Program-made: the position numbers and the translations under genes
Shown here: piece by piece, positions 35,498 to 43,699 of the stretch
How the letters are laid out: each line of letters begins with the position of its first letter
Numbering within the stretch: position 1 is the stretch's first letter
Notes under the pieces: model-generated
What the model was told of the DNA's origin: nothing
The model's input: only the letters and a program-made list of their open reading frames with translations
Database searches by the model: none
Source: Pseudomonas sp. RIT-PI-q
GTDB lineage: Bacteria; Pseudomonadota; Gammaproteobacteria; Pseudomonadales; Pseudomonadaceae
DNA: 64,000 nt
Assembly (NCBI RefSeq): GCF_001297125.1
Contig: NZ_LHPC01000057.1
Location: 1 to 64,000 of the forward strand
Reading direction: 5' to 3'

Positions 35498-35531
35498 ACT
35501 TTAGGCACGGGCTGTGTCAGCCCTATGACTC
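35498..35531 (-). promoter_or_regulatory. Candidate Pho box and -10 of the phn operon
   Basis: Read on the minus strand, GAGTCAT-AGGG-CTGACAC (35531-35514) matches the PhoB direct repeat CTGTCAT-N4-CTGTCAT at 5 of 7 positions in each half. TAAAGT at 35503-35498 follows 10 bp later, where a -10 box is expected for Pho promoters. It precedes phnC by about 70 bp. Confidence 0.55.
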
Positions 35532-35604
35532 GCACATGTCGCTGGATTAACTATTTGATGAAGGTTTTGTGAAAGGTTGAGGTGGCTTGCTCCCTGTGTG
35601 CCCC

Positions 35605-36062
35605 CTGCAGGAGCTGGCTTGCCAGCGAAGGACGTTAACGATGACGCGTTTCATCAGGATAAACGTGGCGCATTTGAGTGCTTCGCTGGCAAGCCAGCTC
35701 CTACAGGGAATGGGTGGATTCAGATGTCGCGGTCGCTGGATATCCGAAGACAAAGCCACACCAGGGTCCGCTTGGCTTGCCCCCTGTAGGAGCTGGCTCG
35801 CCAGCGAAGGTCGCCAACGATGACGCGTTTCAACCGGGTAAACGTAGCGCATTTGAGTGCTTCGCTGGCAAGCCAGCTCCTACGGGGGATGGGTGGATTC
35901 AGATGTCGCGGTCGCTGGATATCCGAAGACAAAGCCACACCAGGGCCCGCTTGGCTTGCCCCCTGTAGGAGCTGGCTCGCCAGCGAAGGTCGTCAACGAT
36001 GACGCGTTTCAACCGGGTAAGCGTAGCGCATTTGAGTGCTTCGCTGGCAAGCCAGCTCCTAC
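35605..36062. repeat. Tandem BIME array, 179-bp period
   Basis: Three REP pairs of the GTAGGAGCTGGC(T/C)(T/C)GCCAGCGAAGG type are linked by a near-identical 80-bp segment (from GGATTCAGATGTCGCGGTCG at 35716 and again at 35895). That gives about 2.5 tandem units of 179 bp. AACGATGACGCG is in each spacer (35637, 35816, 35995). It fills the gap between phnC and the lipoprotein gene; no protein-coding frame is credible here. Confidence 0.92.
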
Positions 36063-36097
36063 GGGGTTCATGCGTTCCCGTCGTTTAGGGGCGCACA

Positions 36098-36128
36098 CAA
36101 AAAAGGCGACCCGAAGGTCGCCTTTGCG
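36098..36128 (-). terminator. Rho-independent terminator
   Basis: An AAAGGCGACC/GGTCGCCTTT stem with a CGAA loop (36102-36125), with a T-rich tail on the minus strand. It overlaps the end of the lipoprotein gene region and probably terminates the ccm operon. Confidence 0.88.
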
Positions 36129-36536
36129 TCACTGCCCGAACTGCCGTCCCAACCCACCCGGCACTCCATGGACATCCGTCTCTTCCCATCGCCCGTCAGG
36201 ACTGATCGACCGGCTCCAGCCGTTATCCCAGCGATAATAGGTGCGCTGGCGGTAGAACGTGTTCGGTTGATCATCCAGCACATACACCCCGAGCTTCGGA
36301 TCCCAGTGACTATCGCCACCCGGTGGCGGCGCGAAGCTGGCCGAGGGGCGCGGCAGCGGTTTGGCGGGCTGGGCCGGCACACTCGGCTTGCTCGGCGTCG
36401 GTGACGTAGAGGGCGTGGGCCGGGGCTGCGACGGTGGGATCGGCGGCAGCGATGTCGGCTCGGGCGGCCGTTGGACCGCACAAGCGCTCAGCCCCATAAC
36501 CAGACTGAGCAGGGTGATACGAGCGATGGCGGTCAT
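36129..36536 (-). CDS. Proline-rich lipoprotein of unknown function
   Basis: A 135-residue protein with a lipoprotein signal; the lipobox LSAC puts the modified Cys at residue 19. A Pro/Ser/Thr-rich spacer (about 22-70) follows, then a compact C-terminal part with WDPKLGVYVLDDQPNTFY and YYRWDNGWSRS. Function unknown. It lies 14 bp after ccmI and shares its terminator, so it is probably co-transcribed with the ccm operon. Confidence 0.78.
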   Translation of the reverse strand: MTAIARITLLSLVMGLSACAVQRPPEPTSLPPIPPSQPRPTPSTSPTPSKPSVPAQPAKPLPRPSASFAPPPGGDSHWDPKLGVYVLDDQPNTFYRQRTYYRWDNGWSRSISPDGRWEETDVHGVPGGLGRQFGQ

Positions 36537-36550
36537 GGTGGCGTTTCCTG

Positions 36551-37753
36551 TTATTTATCCGGACTGTCGATGGTCAGTTGTTGCTGCGCGGTCGTGCTGC
36601 TGGCCAGAGGCTGGCTGCGACCGACCCACTCGCCGGCAGTCGGTTGGCCGGCGCGGGAGATGCGCGCAACCAGTTGGACTTCAGGGAAGTTCGACAGTTT
36701 CAACTGCGGCATCATTGCGTCGGCATCGCCCAGTTCGACGGTGACGGGCAAGTCGGCCACAGTCAGGCGTTTGGCGGCCAACGGTGCCGGTGGGCCAGAA
36801 GTGGCGCGGGCGAAGATGAACACGCTGTCGCCCGGCTGGACCTTGGCCTTGAGCTCAGGCGCCAGATCCACACGCACCTTGAGCAGCGCAGCAGCCTTGG
36901 CCGCCGGTGCCTGGGTAACCTTGCCGCCGCTGGCCAGCAGTTTCTCGGTGGCTCGCTTGATCCCGCCTTCCAGCGCGACACGGGAATTGTCCTCCGGCGG
37001 CAGCTGCGCCAGCAGGCGATTCCAGTAGTCGATGGCGTCCTGATAACGCTGGCTTTCAAACGCCGCGATACCCAGCAGGCCAAGGCTAGTGACTTCTTTC
37101 GGATCGGCTTTGAGTGCTTCATCGGTCAGGGCCTGAACCTTGTCCGACCATTTCTTGCCATCGGCGAAATACTGCGCCTGAGCCCATTGGCCGAGCAGCT
37201 CCGGCTGGCGACCGGCGAGGGTCACGGTGCGCTCGAAGAGCTTCGCTGCGTCGCCAGGACGATCCTGAGCCATGTAAGTGCGCCCAAGGAAGTACAAGCC
37301 TTCAGCGGAATCCGGCTGAGCCTCGACCGCACGTTCCAAACGACGGGTCATCTCTTCCATCGACTGCGGCGCCTGGGCAAATTCCCGGGTCAGCTCGACC
37401 TTGTCGCTGGCACCGAAATGCAGGTAAAGCCCAAGCCCCAGCACCGGCACCAGAATCGCCGCCAGCAGTGGCAACGGTTTGCCCAGGCGCGACACCCGTG
37501 GCGCCTCGACACCCTCGGTATCCGCCAGCAATTCACGCGCCGCTTCGGCGCGACCGGTGTCCAGTTGCGCGGCGTCGAGCACACCCTCTTCCTGCTGAGT
37601 CTGCAACTCAGCCACGCGCTCCTGATAGAGCGCGACGTTCAGGGCAGTACGATCCTCTTCCAGCTGGGCGCGACGGCCACGCAGAACGGGGATCAGGAGA
37701 AAACTCAGGGCAACCAGAAGTAGCAGACCTGCAGCGAGCCAGAAATCAATCAT
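36551..37753 (-). CDS. ccmI: Cytochrome c biogenesis protein CcmI (CycH)
   Basis: Chaperone that presents apocytochrome c to the haem-ligation complex; 400 residues. Two membrane spans (about 4-22 and 95-115) flank a cytoplasmic loop with the conserved ERVAELQTQQEEG. A periplasmic TPR domain follows (AVEAQPDSAEGLYFLGRTYM), and then a C-terminal beta-rich domain (VFIFARATSGPPAPLAAKRL). Last gene of the ccm set; it overlaps ccmH by 4 bp. Confidence 0.93.
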   Translation of the reverse strand: MIDFWLAAGLLLLVALSFLLIPVLRGRRAQLEEDRTALNVALYQERVAELQTQQEEGVLDAAQLDTGRAEAARELLADTEGVEAPRVSRLGKPLPLLAAILVPVLGLGLYLHFGASDKVELTREFAQAPQSMEEMTRRLERAVEAQPDSAEGLYFLGRTYMAQDRPGDAAKLFERTVTLAGRQPELLGQWAQAQYFADGKKWSDKVQALTDEALKADPKEVTSLGLLGIAAFESQRYQDAIDYWNRLLAQLPPEDNSRVALEGGIKRATEKLLASGGKVTQAPAAKAAALLKVRVDLAPELKAKVQPGDSVFIFARATSGPPAPLAAKRLTVADLPVTVELGDADAMMPQLKLSNFPEVQLVARISRAGQPTAGEWVGRSQPLASSTTAQQQLTIDSPDK

Positions 37754-38220
37754 TCTTGGTTTTTATCCAACAGGTGGTCGAGGCGCTCGCGCTCCTCGGC
37801 AGAAAGCTCATCCTTGGTGTCAGCGCGTTGCACGCGACGACGGCGGACGATCACGGCGATAATCACAAAACCGCCCAGCAACAGGCCGGCGGGGCCGAAC
37901 CAGAGCACAGCAGTCTTGGTGGTCAGAGCGGGTTTATAGCGGACGAAATCACCATAGCGATCGACCATGAAGTCGATGATCTGCTGGTTGTCCTTGCCCT
38001 CACCCAACATGCGGAAAATCTCTTTGCGCAGGTCTGCGGCGATCGGTGCATTGGAATCGGCGATGTCCTGGTTCTGGCACTTGGGGCAACGCAGTTCTTT
38101 GGTCAGCTCGCGAAAACGCTCGCGATCACTTTCCTTGGCGAACTCATAGGTGTCGATGGCAGCGTGCGCCACGCCGGCCATGCTCAAGCCCAACACCGCA
38201 GCCGCTATCCAACGCTTCAT
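37750..38220 (-). CDS. ccmH: Apocytochrome c thiol-reductase CcmH
   Basis: A 156-residue protein with a signal peptide (cleavage near VAHA) and one C-terminal span. The redox motif LRCPKCQNQDIADSNA (about residues 42-57) is the CcmH signature. Length shows it is the short form, with the TPR part on the separate CcmI. Confidence 0.95.
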   Translation of the reverse strand: MKRWIAAAVLGLSMAGVAHAAIDTYEFAKESDRERFRELTKELRCPKCQNQDIADSNAPIAADLRKEIFRMLGEGKDNQQIIDFMVDRYGDFVRYKPALTTKTAVLWFGPAGLLLGGFVIIAVIVRRRRVQRADTKDELSAEERERLDHLLDKNQE

Positions 38221-38753
38221 GGCTTGGCCTCATCGACCAGCGCCTGATACTTGGCCGCTAGTTTTTCACGCCAGACCTGCTCGTCGATCACCCCGACGAA
38301 CTTGTCGCGGATAATGCCTTTGGCGTCGATGAAAAAGGTTTCTGGAGCGCCGTACACACCCAGGTTCAAACCCAAGGTGCCTGCATCGTCGCGAATGTCC
38401 AGCTGGTACGGGTTGTGGAATTCCACCAGCCACTTCAAGGCGTCGGCGTTGACGTCCTTGTAGTTGATGCCGTAGATCACCACGCCCTTTTCGGCCAGCT
38501 TGTTCAGCACCGGGTGCTCGACCCGGCAGGAAATGCACCAGGTGCCCCAGACGTTGACCAGCGCCGGTTTACCGACAATGTCAGCCTTGGTCAGGGTCTT
38601 GTCGCCCTGCACGGCCGGCAGGGAAAACTCCGGGAACGGCTTGCCGATCATCGCTGAGGGCAATTCGGCCGGGTCCAGGTAGAGCCCGCGATAAAGGAAA
38701 ACAGCCACCACCAGAAAAATCACCAGTGGCAACAGCATCAACCAACGTCTCAT
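38217..38753 (-). CDS. ccmG: Thiol:disulfide interchange protein CcmG/DsbE
   Basis: A 178-residue membrane-anchored thioredoxin-like protein with one N-terminal span. The active site is WGTWCISCRVEHPVLNKLA (about residues 70-88), with the CcmG-typical acidic context GINYKDVNADALKWL. It passes electrons to CcmH. It overlaps both neighbours by 4 bp. Confidence 0.95.
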   Translation of the reverse strand: MRRWLMLLPLVIFLVVAVFLYRGLYLDPAELPSAMIGKPFPEFSLPAVQGDKTLTKADIVGKPALVNVWGTWCISCRVEHPVLNKLAEKGVVIYGINYKDVNADALKWLVEFHNPYQLDIRDDAGTLGLNLGVYGAPETFFIDAKGIIRDKFVGVIDEQVWREKLAAKYQALVDEAKP

Positions 38754-40738
38754 GCAGTGGCTCCCGTCATGCCCAGTGCTTCACGCACACGGCTTTTCAC
38801 CTTGACCCGATAACGCCGATCCAGTGCCGCCAGCACACCACCCAACCCGGTGAGCAGGCCACCGAACCAGATCCAGCGCACGAATGGTTTGACGTGCACG
38901 CGCACGGCCCAGGCGCCATCACCCAGCGGTTCGCCGAGGGCGACGTAGATATCACGGGTGAAACCGGCGTCGATCCCGGCTTCGGTCATCACCGAGTTCT
39001 GCACGGTGTACAGACGTTTTTCCGGGTGCAGCACGCTGACTTCCTTGCCGTCGCGGACAACCCGCACGGTGCCCTTGTCGGAGGTGAAGTTCGGGCCTTC
39101 GAAGTGCTTGGCGCCTTCGAAGATGAAGTGGTAACCGGCCAGGTCCATGGACTCGCCCGGCGCCAGGCGCAAATCGCGCTCGGCACTGTTCTGGCTCGAC
39201 AGCACGACACCGAGCGCACACACAGCAATACCAAGGTGGGCGATCTGCATGCCCCAGTAGCTGCGGGTCAGGGTCGGCAAGCCTTTGATCAGGCCTTTGT
39301 GGCGAGTCTTGTCGACGATGTCACGCACACCGGCCAGCAACACCCAGGCGGCGAGCATGAAAGTCGCAATCACTGCCCAGTTGAAATCGCCGTAAGCGAC
39401 GCCCGCCACCACGGCCAACGCGGCGCTGCCGAGCAATACGGGCGTGAGCATGTTCATCAGCCATTTCACCGGCGTGTCTTTCCAGCGCACCAGCATGCCG
39501 ACCGCCATCACCACCATCAGCAAGCCCATCAACGGAATGAACAGCGCGTTGAAGTACGGCGGGCCGACCGACAGCTTGGCGCCGGTCATGGCATCGAGAA
39601 TCAGCGGGTACAAGGTGCCCAGCAGAATCATCGACGCCGCCACCACCAGCACCAGATTATTGCCCAGCAGCAGGGTTTCCCGGGACCAGAGGTTGAAGCC
39701 GACGTGGCTCTTCACTACTGGCGCGCGCAACGCGAACAGCGTCAGCGAACCACCAACCACAAACAGCAGGAAAATCAGGATGAACACGCCGCGCTCCGGG
39801 TCGGAGGCAAAGGCGTGCACCGACGTCAGTACGCCGGAACGCACCAGGAACGTCCCGAGCAAACTCAACGAGAAAGCAGCGATGGCCAGCAACACGGTCC
39901 AGCTCTTGAACACGCCACGTTTTTCCGTGACTGCCAACGAGTGAATCAACGCAGTGCCTACCAGCCAAGGCATGAACGAGGCGTTTTCCACCGGGTCCCA
40001 GAACCACCAGCCGCCCCAGCCGAGTTCGTAGTAGGCCCACCACGAGCCGAGGGTGATGCCGATACCGAGGAAGGCCCAGGCGACGATGGTCCACGGACGC
40101 GACCAGCGTGCCCACGCCGCATCAAGACGCCCGCCGAGCAGCGCGGCGATGGCGAAGGCGAAGGCCACGGAGAAACCGACATAACCCATGTACAGCATCG
40201 GCGGATGAACGATCAGGCCGATGTCTTGCAGCAACGGGTTGAGGTCACGACCGTCCGCAGGGATCTGCGGCAGGATGCGTGCGAACGGGTTCGAGGTGAG
40301 GATCAGGAACAACAGGAAACCGGTGCTGATCATGCCCATCACCGCCAATACGCGCGCGAGCATGACTTGCGGCAACTGCCGGGAGAACACCGACACCGCG
40401 AACGTCCAGCCACCGAGGATCAACGCCCACAGCAGCAACGAACCTTCATGAGCGCCCCATACCGCGCTGAACTTGTAGTACCACGGCAACGCACTGTTGG
40501 AGTTGCTGGCGACGTAGTCCACCGAGAAGTCATCGGTCATGAACGCGTAAGTCAGGCAACCGAAGGCGAACACCAGAAAGGTGAACTGGCCCCAGGCTGC
40601 GGGTTGAGCCAGGCTCATCCACAAGCGGTCGCCGCGCCAGGCGCCGAGCAACGGCACCACGGCTTGAACCAGTGCGAAGCACAGCGCCAGAATCATGGCC
40701 AGGTGGCCGAGTTCGGGAATAAAGATGCCGGAAGTCAT
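38750..40738 (-). CDS. ccmF: Haem lyase subunit CcmF
   Basis: A 662-residue protein with about 15 spans. The WWD haem-handling motif is WWFWDPVENASFMPWL (about residues 233-248), and conserved periplasmic histidines lie in GAHEGSLLLWALILGGW and elsewhere. It transfers haem from CcmE to the apocytochrome together with CcmH and CcmI. Confidence 0.96.
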   Translation of the reverse strand: MTSGIFIPELGHLAMILALCFALVQAVVPLLGAWRGDRLWMSLAQPAAWGQFTFLVFAFGCLTYAFMTDDFSVDYVASNSNSALPWYYKFSAVWGAHEGSLLLWALILGGWTFAVSVFSRQLPQVMLARVLAVMGMISTGFLLFLILTSNPFARILPQIPADGRDLNPLLQDIGLIVHPPMLYMGYVGFSVAFAFAIAALLGGRLDAAWARWSRPWTIVAWAFLGIGITLGSWWAYYELGWGGWWFWDPVENASFMPWLVGTALIHSLAVTEKRGVFKSWTVLLAIAAFSLSLLGTFLVRSGVLTSVHAFASDPERGVFILIFLLFVVGGSLTLFALRAPVVKSHVGFNLWSRETLLLGNNLVLVVAASMILLGTLYPLILDAMTGAKLSVGPPYFNALFIPLMGLLMVVMAVGMLVRWKDTPVKWLMNMLTPVLLGSAALAVVAGVAYGDFNWAVIATFMLAAWVLLAGVRDIVDKTRHKGLIKGLPTLTRSYWGMQIAHLGIAVCALGVVLSSQNSAERDLRLAPGESMDLAGYHFIFEGAKHFEGPNFTSDKGTVRVVRDGKEVSVLHPEKRLYTVQNSVMTEAGIDAGFTRDIYVALGEPLGDGAWAVRVHVKPFVRWIWFGGLLTGLGGVLAALDRRYRVKVKSRVREALGMTGATA

Positions 40739-40741
40739 GAA

Positions 40742-41197
40742 TCAACCCTCCTTCGCGGGTGTTGGGGCGGATTGACCACTGTCTTTCAAGGCCTTGGTCA
40801 CTTCCGGCGGCATGTACTTCTCATCGTGCTTGGCCAGTACTTCGTCAGCCACCACCACGCCGTCGGCGTTGATTTTGCCCAGGGCAACGATGCCCTGCCC
40901 TTCACGGAACAGGTCCGGAAGGATGCCGCGGTAGCTGATCGTCACGGATTTGTTGAAGTCGGTGACGATGAATTTCACGTCCAGCGAATCGCCGGAACGT
41001 TGCAGCGAACCTTTCTCGACCATGCCGCCCGCGCGGATCCGTGTGTCTTGCGGGGCTTCGCCGTTGGCGATCTGGGTCGGGGTGTAAAACAGATTGATGT
41101 TCTGCTGCAGGGCACCCAATGCAGCCCATACGGCCAGGCCAAGGCCTGCGAGGACCGCCAGAATGATGATAAGACGCTTTTTGCGCAGCGGATTCAC
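40742..41197 (-). CDS. ccmE: Haem chaperone CcmE
   Basis: A 151-residue single-span periplasmic OB-fold protein. The covalent haem ligand motif HDEKY is in VLAKHDEKYMPPEV (about residues 123-136). N-terminal MNPLRKKRLIIILAVLAGLG is typical. Confidence 0.96.
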   Translation of the reverse strand: MNPLRKKRLIIILAVLAGLGLAVWAALGALQQNINLFYTPTQIANGEAPQDTRIRAGGMVEKGSLQRSGDSLDVKFIVTDFNKSVTISYRGILPDLFREGQGIVALGKINADGVVVADEVLAKHDEKYMPPEVTKALKDSGQSAPTPAKEG

Positions 41198-41370
41198 TTG
41201 CCGTTCTCCCGGCGCAGACGACGCGCCTCTTGTTGCAGATACCGCTTGCGGGCCAGGATTGGCGCCGCCACGTTAAGGGCCAGCACCGCCAGGCAGATGC
41301 CATAGGCTGACCAGACATACAGGGCATGATGGCCCATGGCGAGGAAGTCGCCGAATGAAGCAAAACTCAT
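41194..41370 (-). CDS. ccmD: Haem exporter accessory protein CcmD
   Basis: A 58-residue single-span protein (hydrophobic at about 15-37) with a basic C-terminal tail (RKRYLQQEARRLRRE). It releases holo-CcmE from CcmABC in the known system. It overlaps ccmC and ccmE by 4 bp. Start at ATG 41370, the family opening MSFASFGDFLAMGHHALYVW. Confidence 0.93.
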   Translation of the reverse strand: MSFASFGDFLAMGHHALYVWSAYGICLAVLALNVAAPILARKRYLQQEARRLRRENGK

Positions 41371-42122
41371 CGAACGGCCTCCAGACTGTTCTGTACTTCG
41401 GCCTTGACCCAACTGGCGCGAGCCTCGCGCTTGAGCACTTCCAGACGCATGCGCAGAAGTAGTACAGCGCCGAAGAAACAGTAAAAACCCAGCGCCGTCA
41501 GCAGCAGTGGCAGCCACATTTCGGCCGGCATCGCCGGTTTTTCGGTGAGGGTGAAGGTCGCACCCTGGTGCAGGGTGTTCCACCACTCCACCGAGTATTT
41601 GATGATCGGGATGTTGATCACGCCGACAATCGCCAGCACCGCGCAGGCCTTGGCGGCACTGTCACGATTGCTGATGGCGTTGCCCAGCGCAATGAGACCG
41701 AAGTACAGGAACAGCAGAATAAGCATGGACGTAAGTCGCGCATCCCAGACCCACCACGAGCCCCAGGTCGGTTTGCCCCAGATCGCTCCGGTGACCAGCG
41801 CCACGGCGGTCATCCAGGCACCGATCGGGGCCGCGCATTGCAGGGCAACGTCGGCCAGTTTCATCTTCCAGACCAGCCCGACGATGCCGCACACCGCCAG
41901 CATCACGTAGATGGACTGCGCCAGCATGGCGGCCGGAACGTGGATATAGATGATGCGAAAGCTGTTGCCTTGCTGGTAGTCGGGCGGCGCGAAGGCCAGG
42001 CCCCACACCACGCCGACGCCAATCAGCAGCAACGCCGCGACGCTCAGCCACGGCAGCAATTTGCCACTGATGCCGTAAAACCATTTGGGTGAGCCGAGCT
42101 TATGAAACCAGGTCCAGTTCAT
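41367..42122 (-). CDS. ccmC: Haem exporter protein CcmC
   Basis: A 251-residue six-span protein with the WWD motif WGSWWVWDARLTSMLIL (about residues 120-136). It loads haem on CcmE. I chose ATG 42122 (MNWTWFHKLGSPKWFYGI), the family opening; ATG 42134 five codons upstream is possible. Confidence 0.94.
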   Translation of the reverse strand: MNWTWFHKLGSPKWFYGISGKLLPWLSVAALLLIGVGVVWGLAFAPPDYQQGNSFRIIYIHVPAAMLAQSIYVMLAVCGIVGLVWKMKLADVALQCAAPIGAWMTAVALVTGAIWGKPTWGSWWVWDARLTSMLILLFLYFGLIALGNAISNRDSAAKACAVLAIVGVINIPIIKYSVEWWNTLHQGATFTLTEKPAMPAEMWLPLLLTALGFYCFFGAVLLLRMRLEVLKREARASWVKAEVQNSLEAVR

Positions 42123-42201
42123 TACTGTTTCCATCACGGTTGCTGCTCGTTATCACGAGTCAGCAAAGGGTCTTTACTGATCAAATTTTGACCAGACCTC
42201 A

Positions 42202-42870
42202 TTATTCGCCGACGCTGATCTTCAGGCCAGCGGCTATTGCAAAAGGTGTCAGGGTTATCGCCAGGGCGGTCAGGCTACCAAGCCACAACAGATAACCGGT
42301 CGCCGGCATGCCCTGCAAGGCGGCCTGCAAGGCGCCACTGCCGAGAATCAACACCGGGATGTACAGCGGCAGAATCAGCAACGCCAGCAACAGGCCGCCG
42401 CGCTTCAATCCCACCGTCAGGGCCGCGCCCACCGCACCGAGCAGGCTCAGCACCGGTGTACCCAGCAATAAAGAAAGCAGCAACACCGGCAGACAGGCGG
42501 TGGGTAAACCGAGCATCAACGCCAACAGTGGAGCGAGCAAAACCAGTGCCAGGCCGGAGAACGACCAGTGTGCCAGCACCTTGGCCAAAACCAGAAGAGG
42601 CAGGGGGTGCGGCGAAAGGACCCACTGTTCAAGCGATCCATCTTCGAAATCACTGCGGAAAAGCCCGTCCAGCGAGAGCAAAACCGATAAAAGGGCCGCT
42701 ACCCAGACCAGTCCCGGAGACAAGGTTTGCAACAATTGAGACTCGGGGCCGACCGCCAGCGGGAACAGCGAAACCACAATCGCGAAGAATACCAGCGGAT
42801 TGGCCAGCTCCGCAGGTCGGCGGAACAGCAAACGAGCCTCGCGGGCGACCAACAGGCCGAAAACACTCAT
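42202..42870 (-). CDS. ccmB: Haem exporter permease CcmB
   Basis: A 222-residue six-span permease subunit of CcmABC. Typical opening FGLLVAREARLLFRRPAEL and DFEDGSLEQWVLSPHPLP in the first cytoplasmic loop. It overlaps ccmA by 4 bp; 79 bp separate it from ccmC. Confidence 0.95.
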   Translation of the reverse strand: MSVFGLLVAREARLLFRRPAELANPLVFFAIVVSLFPLAVGPESQLLQTLSPGLVWVAALLSVLLSLDGLFRSDFEDGSLEQWVLSPHPLPLLVLAKVLAHWSFSGLALVLLAPLLALMLGLPTACLPVLLLSLLLGTPVLSLLGAVGAALTVGLKRGGLLLALLILPLYIPVLILGSGALQAALQGMPATGYLLWLGSLTALAITLTPFAIAAGLKISVGE

Positions 42871-43502
42871 ACGGCCCAGTTCCCCAGATCAATGTCGCGG
42901 TAGCTGGCCGGCATCCGGCTCAGCGTGTGGTGCGTGGTCAACACCACCATGCCGCCGCGCTCACAGTGCGCGGCCAGGTGTTCTTCGAGTTGCGCCACGC
43001 CTTGTTTGTCGAGGGCGGTGAACGGCTCGTCGAGGATCCACAGCGGCGGACTGTCCAGGTACAACCGCGCCAAAGCCACACGGCGTTGCTGGCCGGCGGA
43101 CAGGGTGTGGCAGGGAACATCCTCGAAACCGCGCAGCCCGACAGCTGCCAGCGCTTGCCGGATCGCCTCATGGGAGGCCGGTTGATGCAGGGCGCAGAGC
43201 CAACTGAGGTTTTCCTCGGGCGTCAGCAAATCCTTGATCCCGGCGGCATGACCGATCCACAGCAGGTTGCGCGCGAGTTCGCTGCGTTGCTCGTTCAACG
43301 GCTGGCCATTGAGCAGCACTTGACCGGCCGTCGGCTGCATCAGGCCGGACAACAGGCGCAGCAAACTGGTTTTGCCGCTGCCGTTGGGGCCACTGATTTG
43401 CACCATTTCGCCACTGGCCAGTCTCAATTCGAGATTTTCGAAGAGCAGCCGAAGGTCTCGCTCACAGGCGAGGGCAACGGTTTGCAGGACAGGACTGGTC
43501 AA
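42867..43502 (-). CDS. ccmA: Haem exporter ATPase CcmA
   Basis: A 211-residue ABC ATPase, first gene of the ccm operon. Walker A is ISGPNGSGKTSLLRLLSG (about residues 36-53), the signature LSAGQQRRVALARLY matches CcmA (SAGQ instead of SGGQ) and Walker B is LWILDEPFTALDKQG. Confidence 0.95.
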   Translation of the reverse strand: MTSPVLQTVALACERDLRLLFENLELRLASGEMVQISGPNGSGKTSLLRLLSGLMQPTAGQVLLNGQPLNEQRSELARNLLWIGHAAGIKDLLTPEENLSWLCALHQPASHEAIRQALAAVGLRGFEDVPCHTLSAGQQRRVALARLYLDSPPLWILDEPFTALDKQGVAQLEEHLAAHCERGGMVVLTTHHTLSRMPASYRDIDLGNWAV

Positions 43503-43699
43503 GAGATCACGGGCCTTTAAGGTTCAAGTCGGCAGTGGAGCGGCCGTTAAAGCTATGCAGGATAAATGCATTGGCGGCCCGTTCTAAGGAGCTGGATCAA
43601 GTATTTGAAATGTTTTCAGCGCCCCGGATACAACGGGGCGGCATTATACATGCCACGCCCTGCTCTAAAGAGGGCAATTTCCTCAGGTTGTGACCGCGT

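Noticed and set aside
35605..36062. CRISPR-like array
   Set aside because: The repeats are REP palindromes in a 179-bp tandem unit, not 25-37-bp direct repeats with unique spacers, and no cas genes are near.
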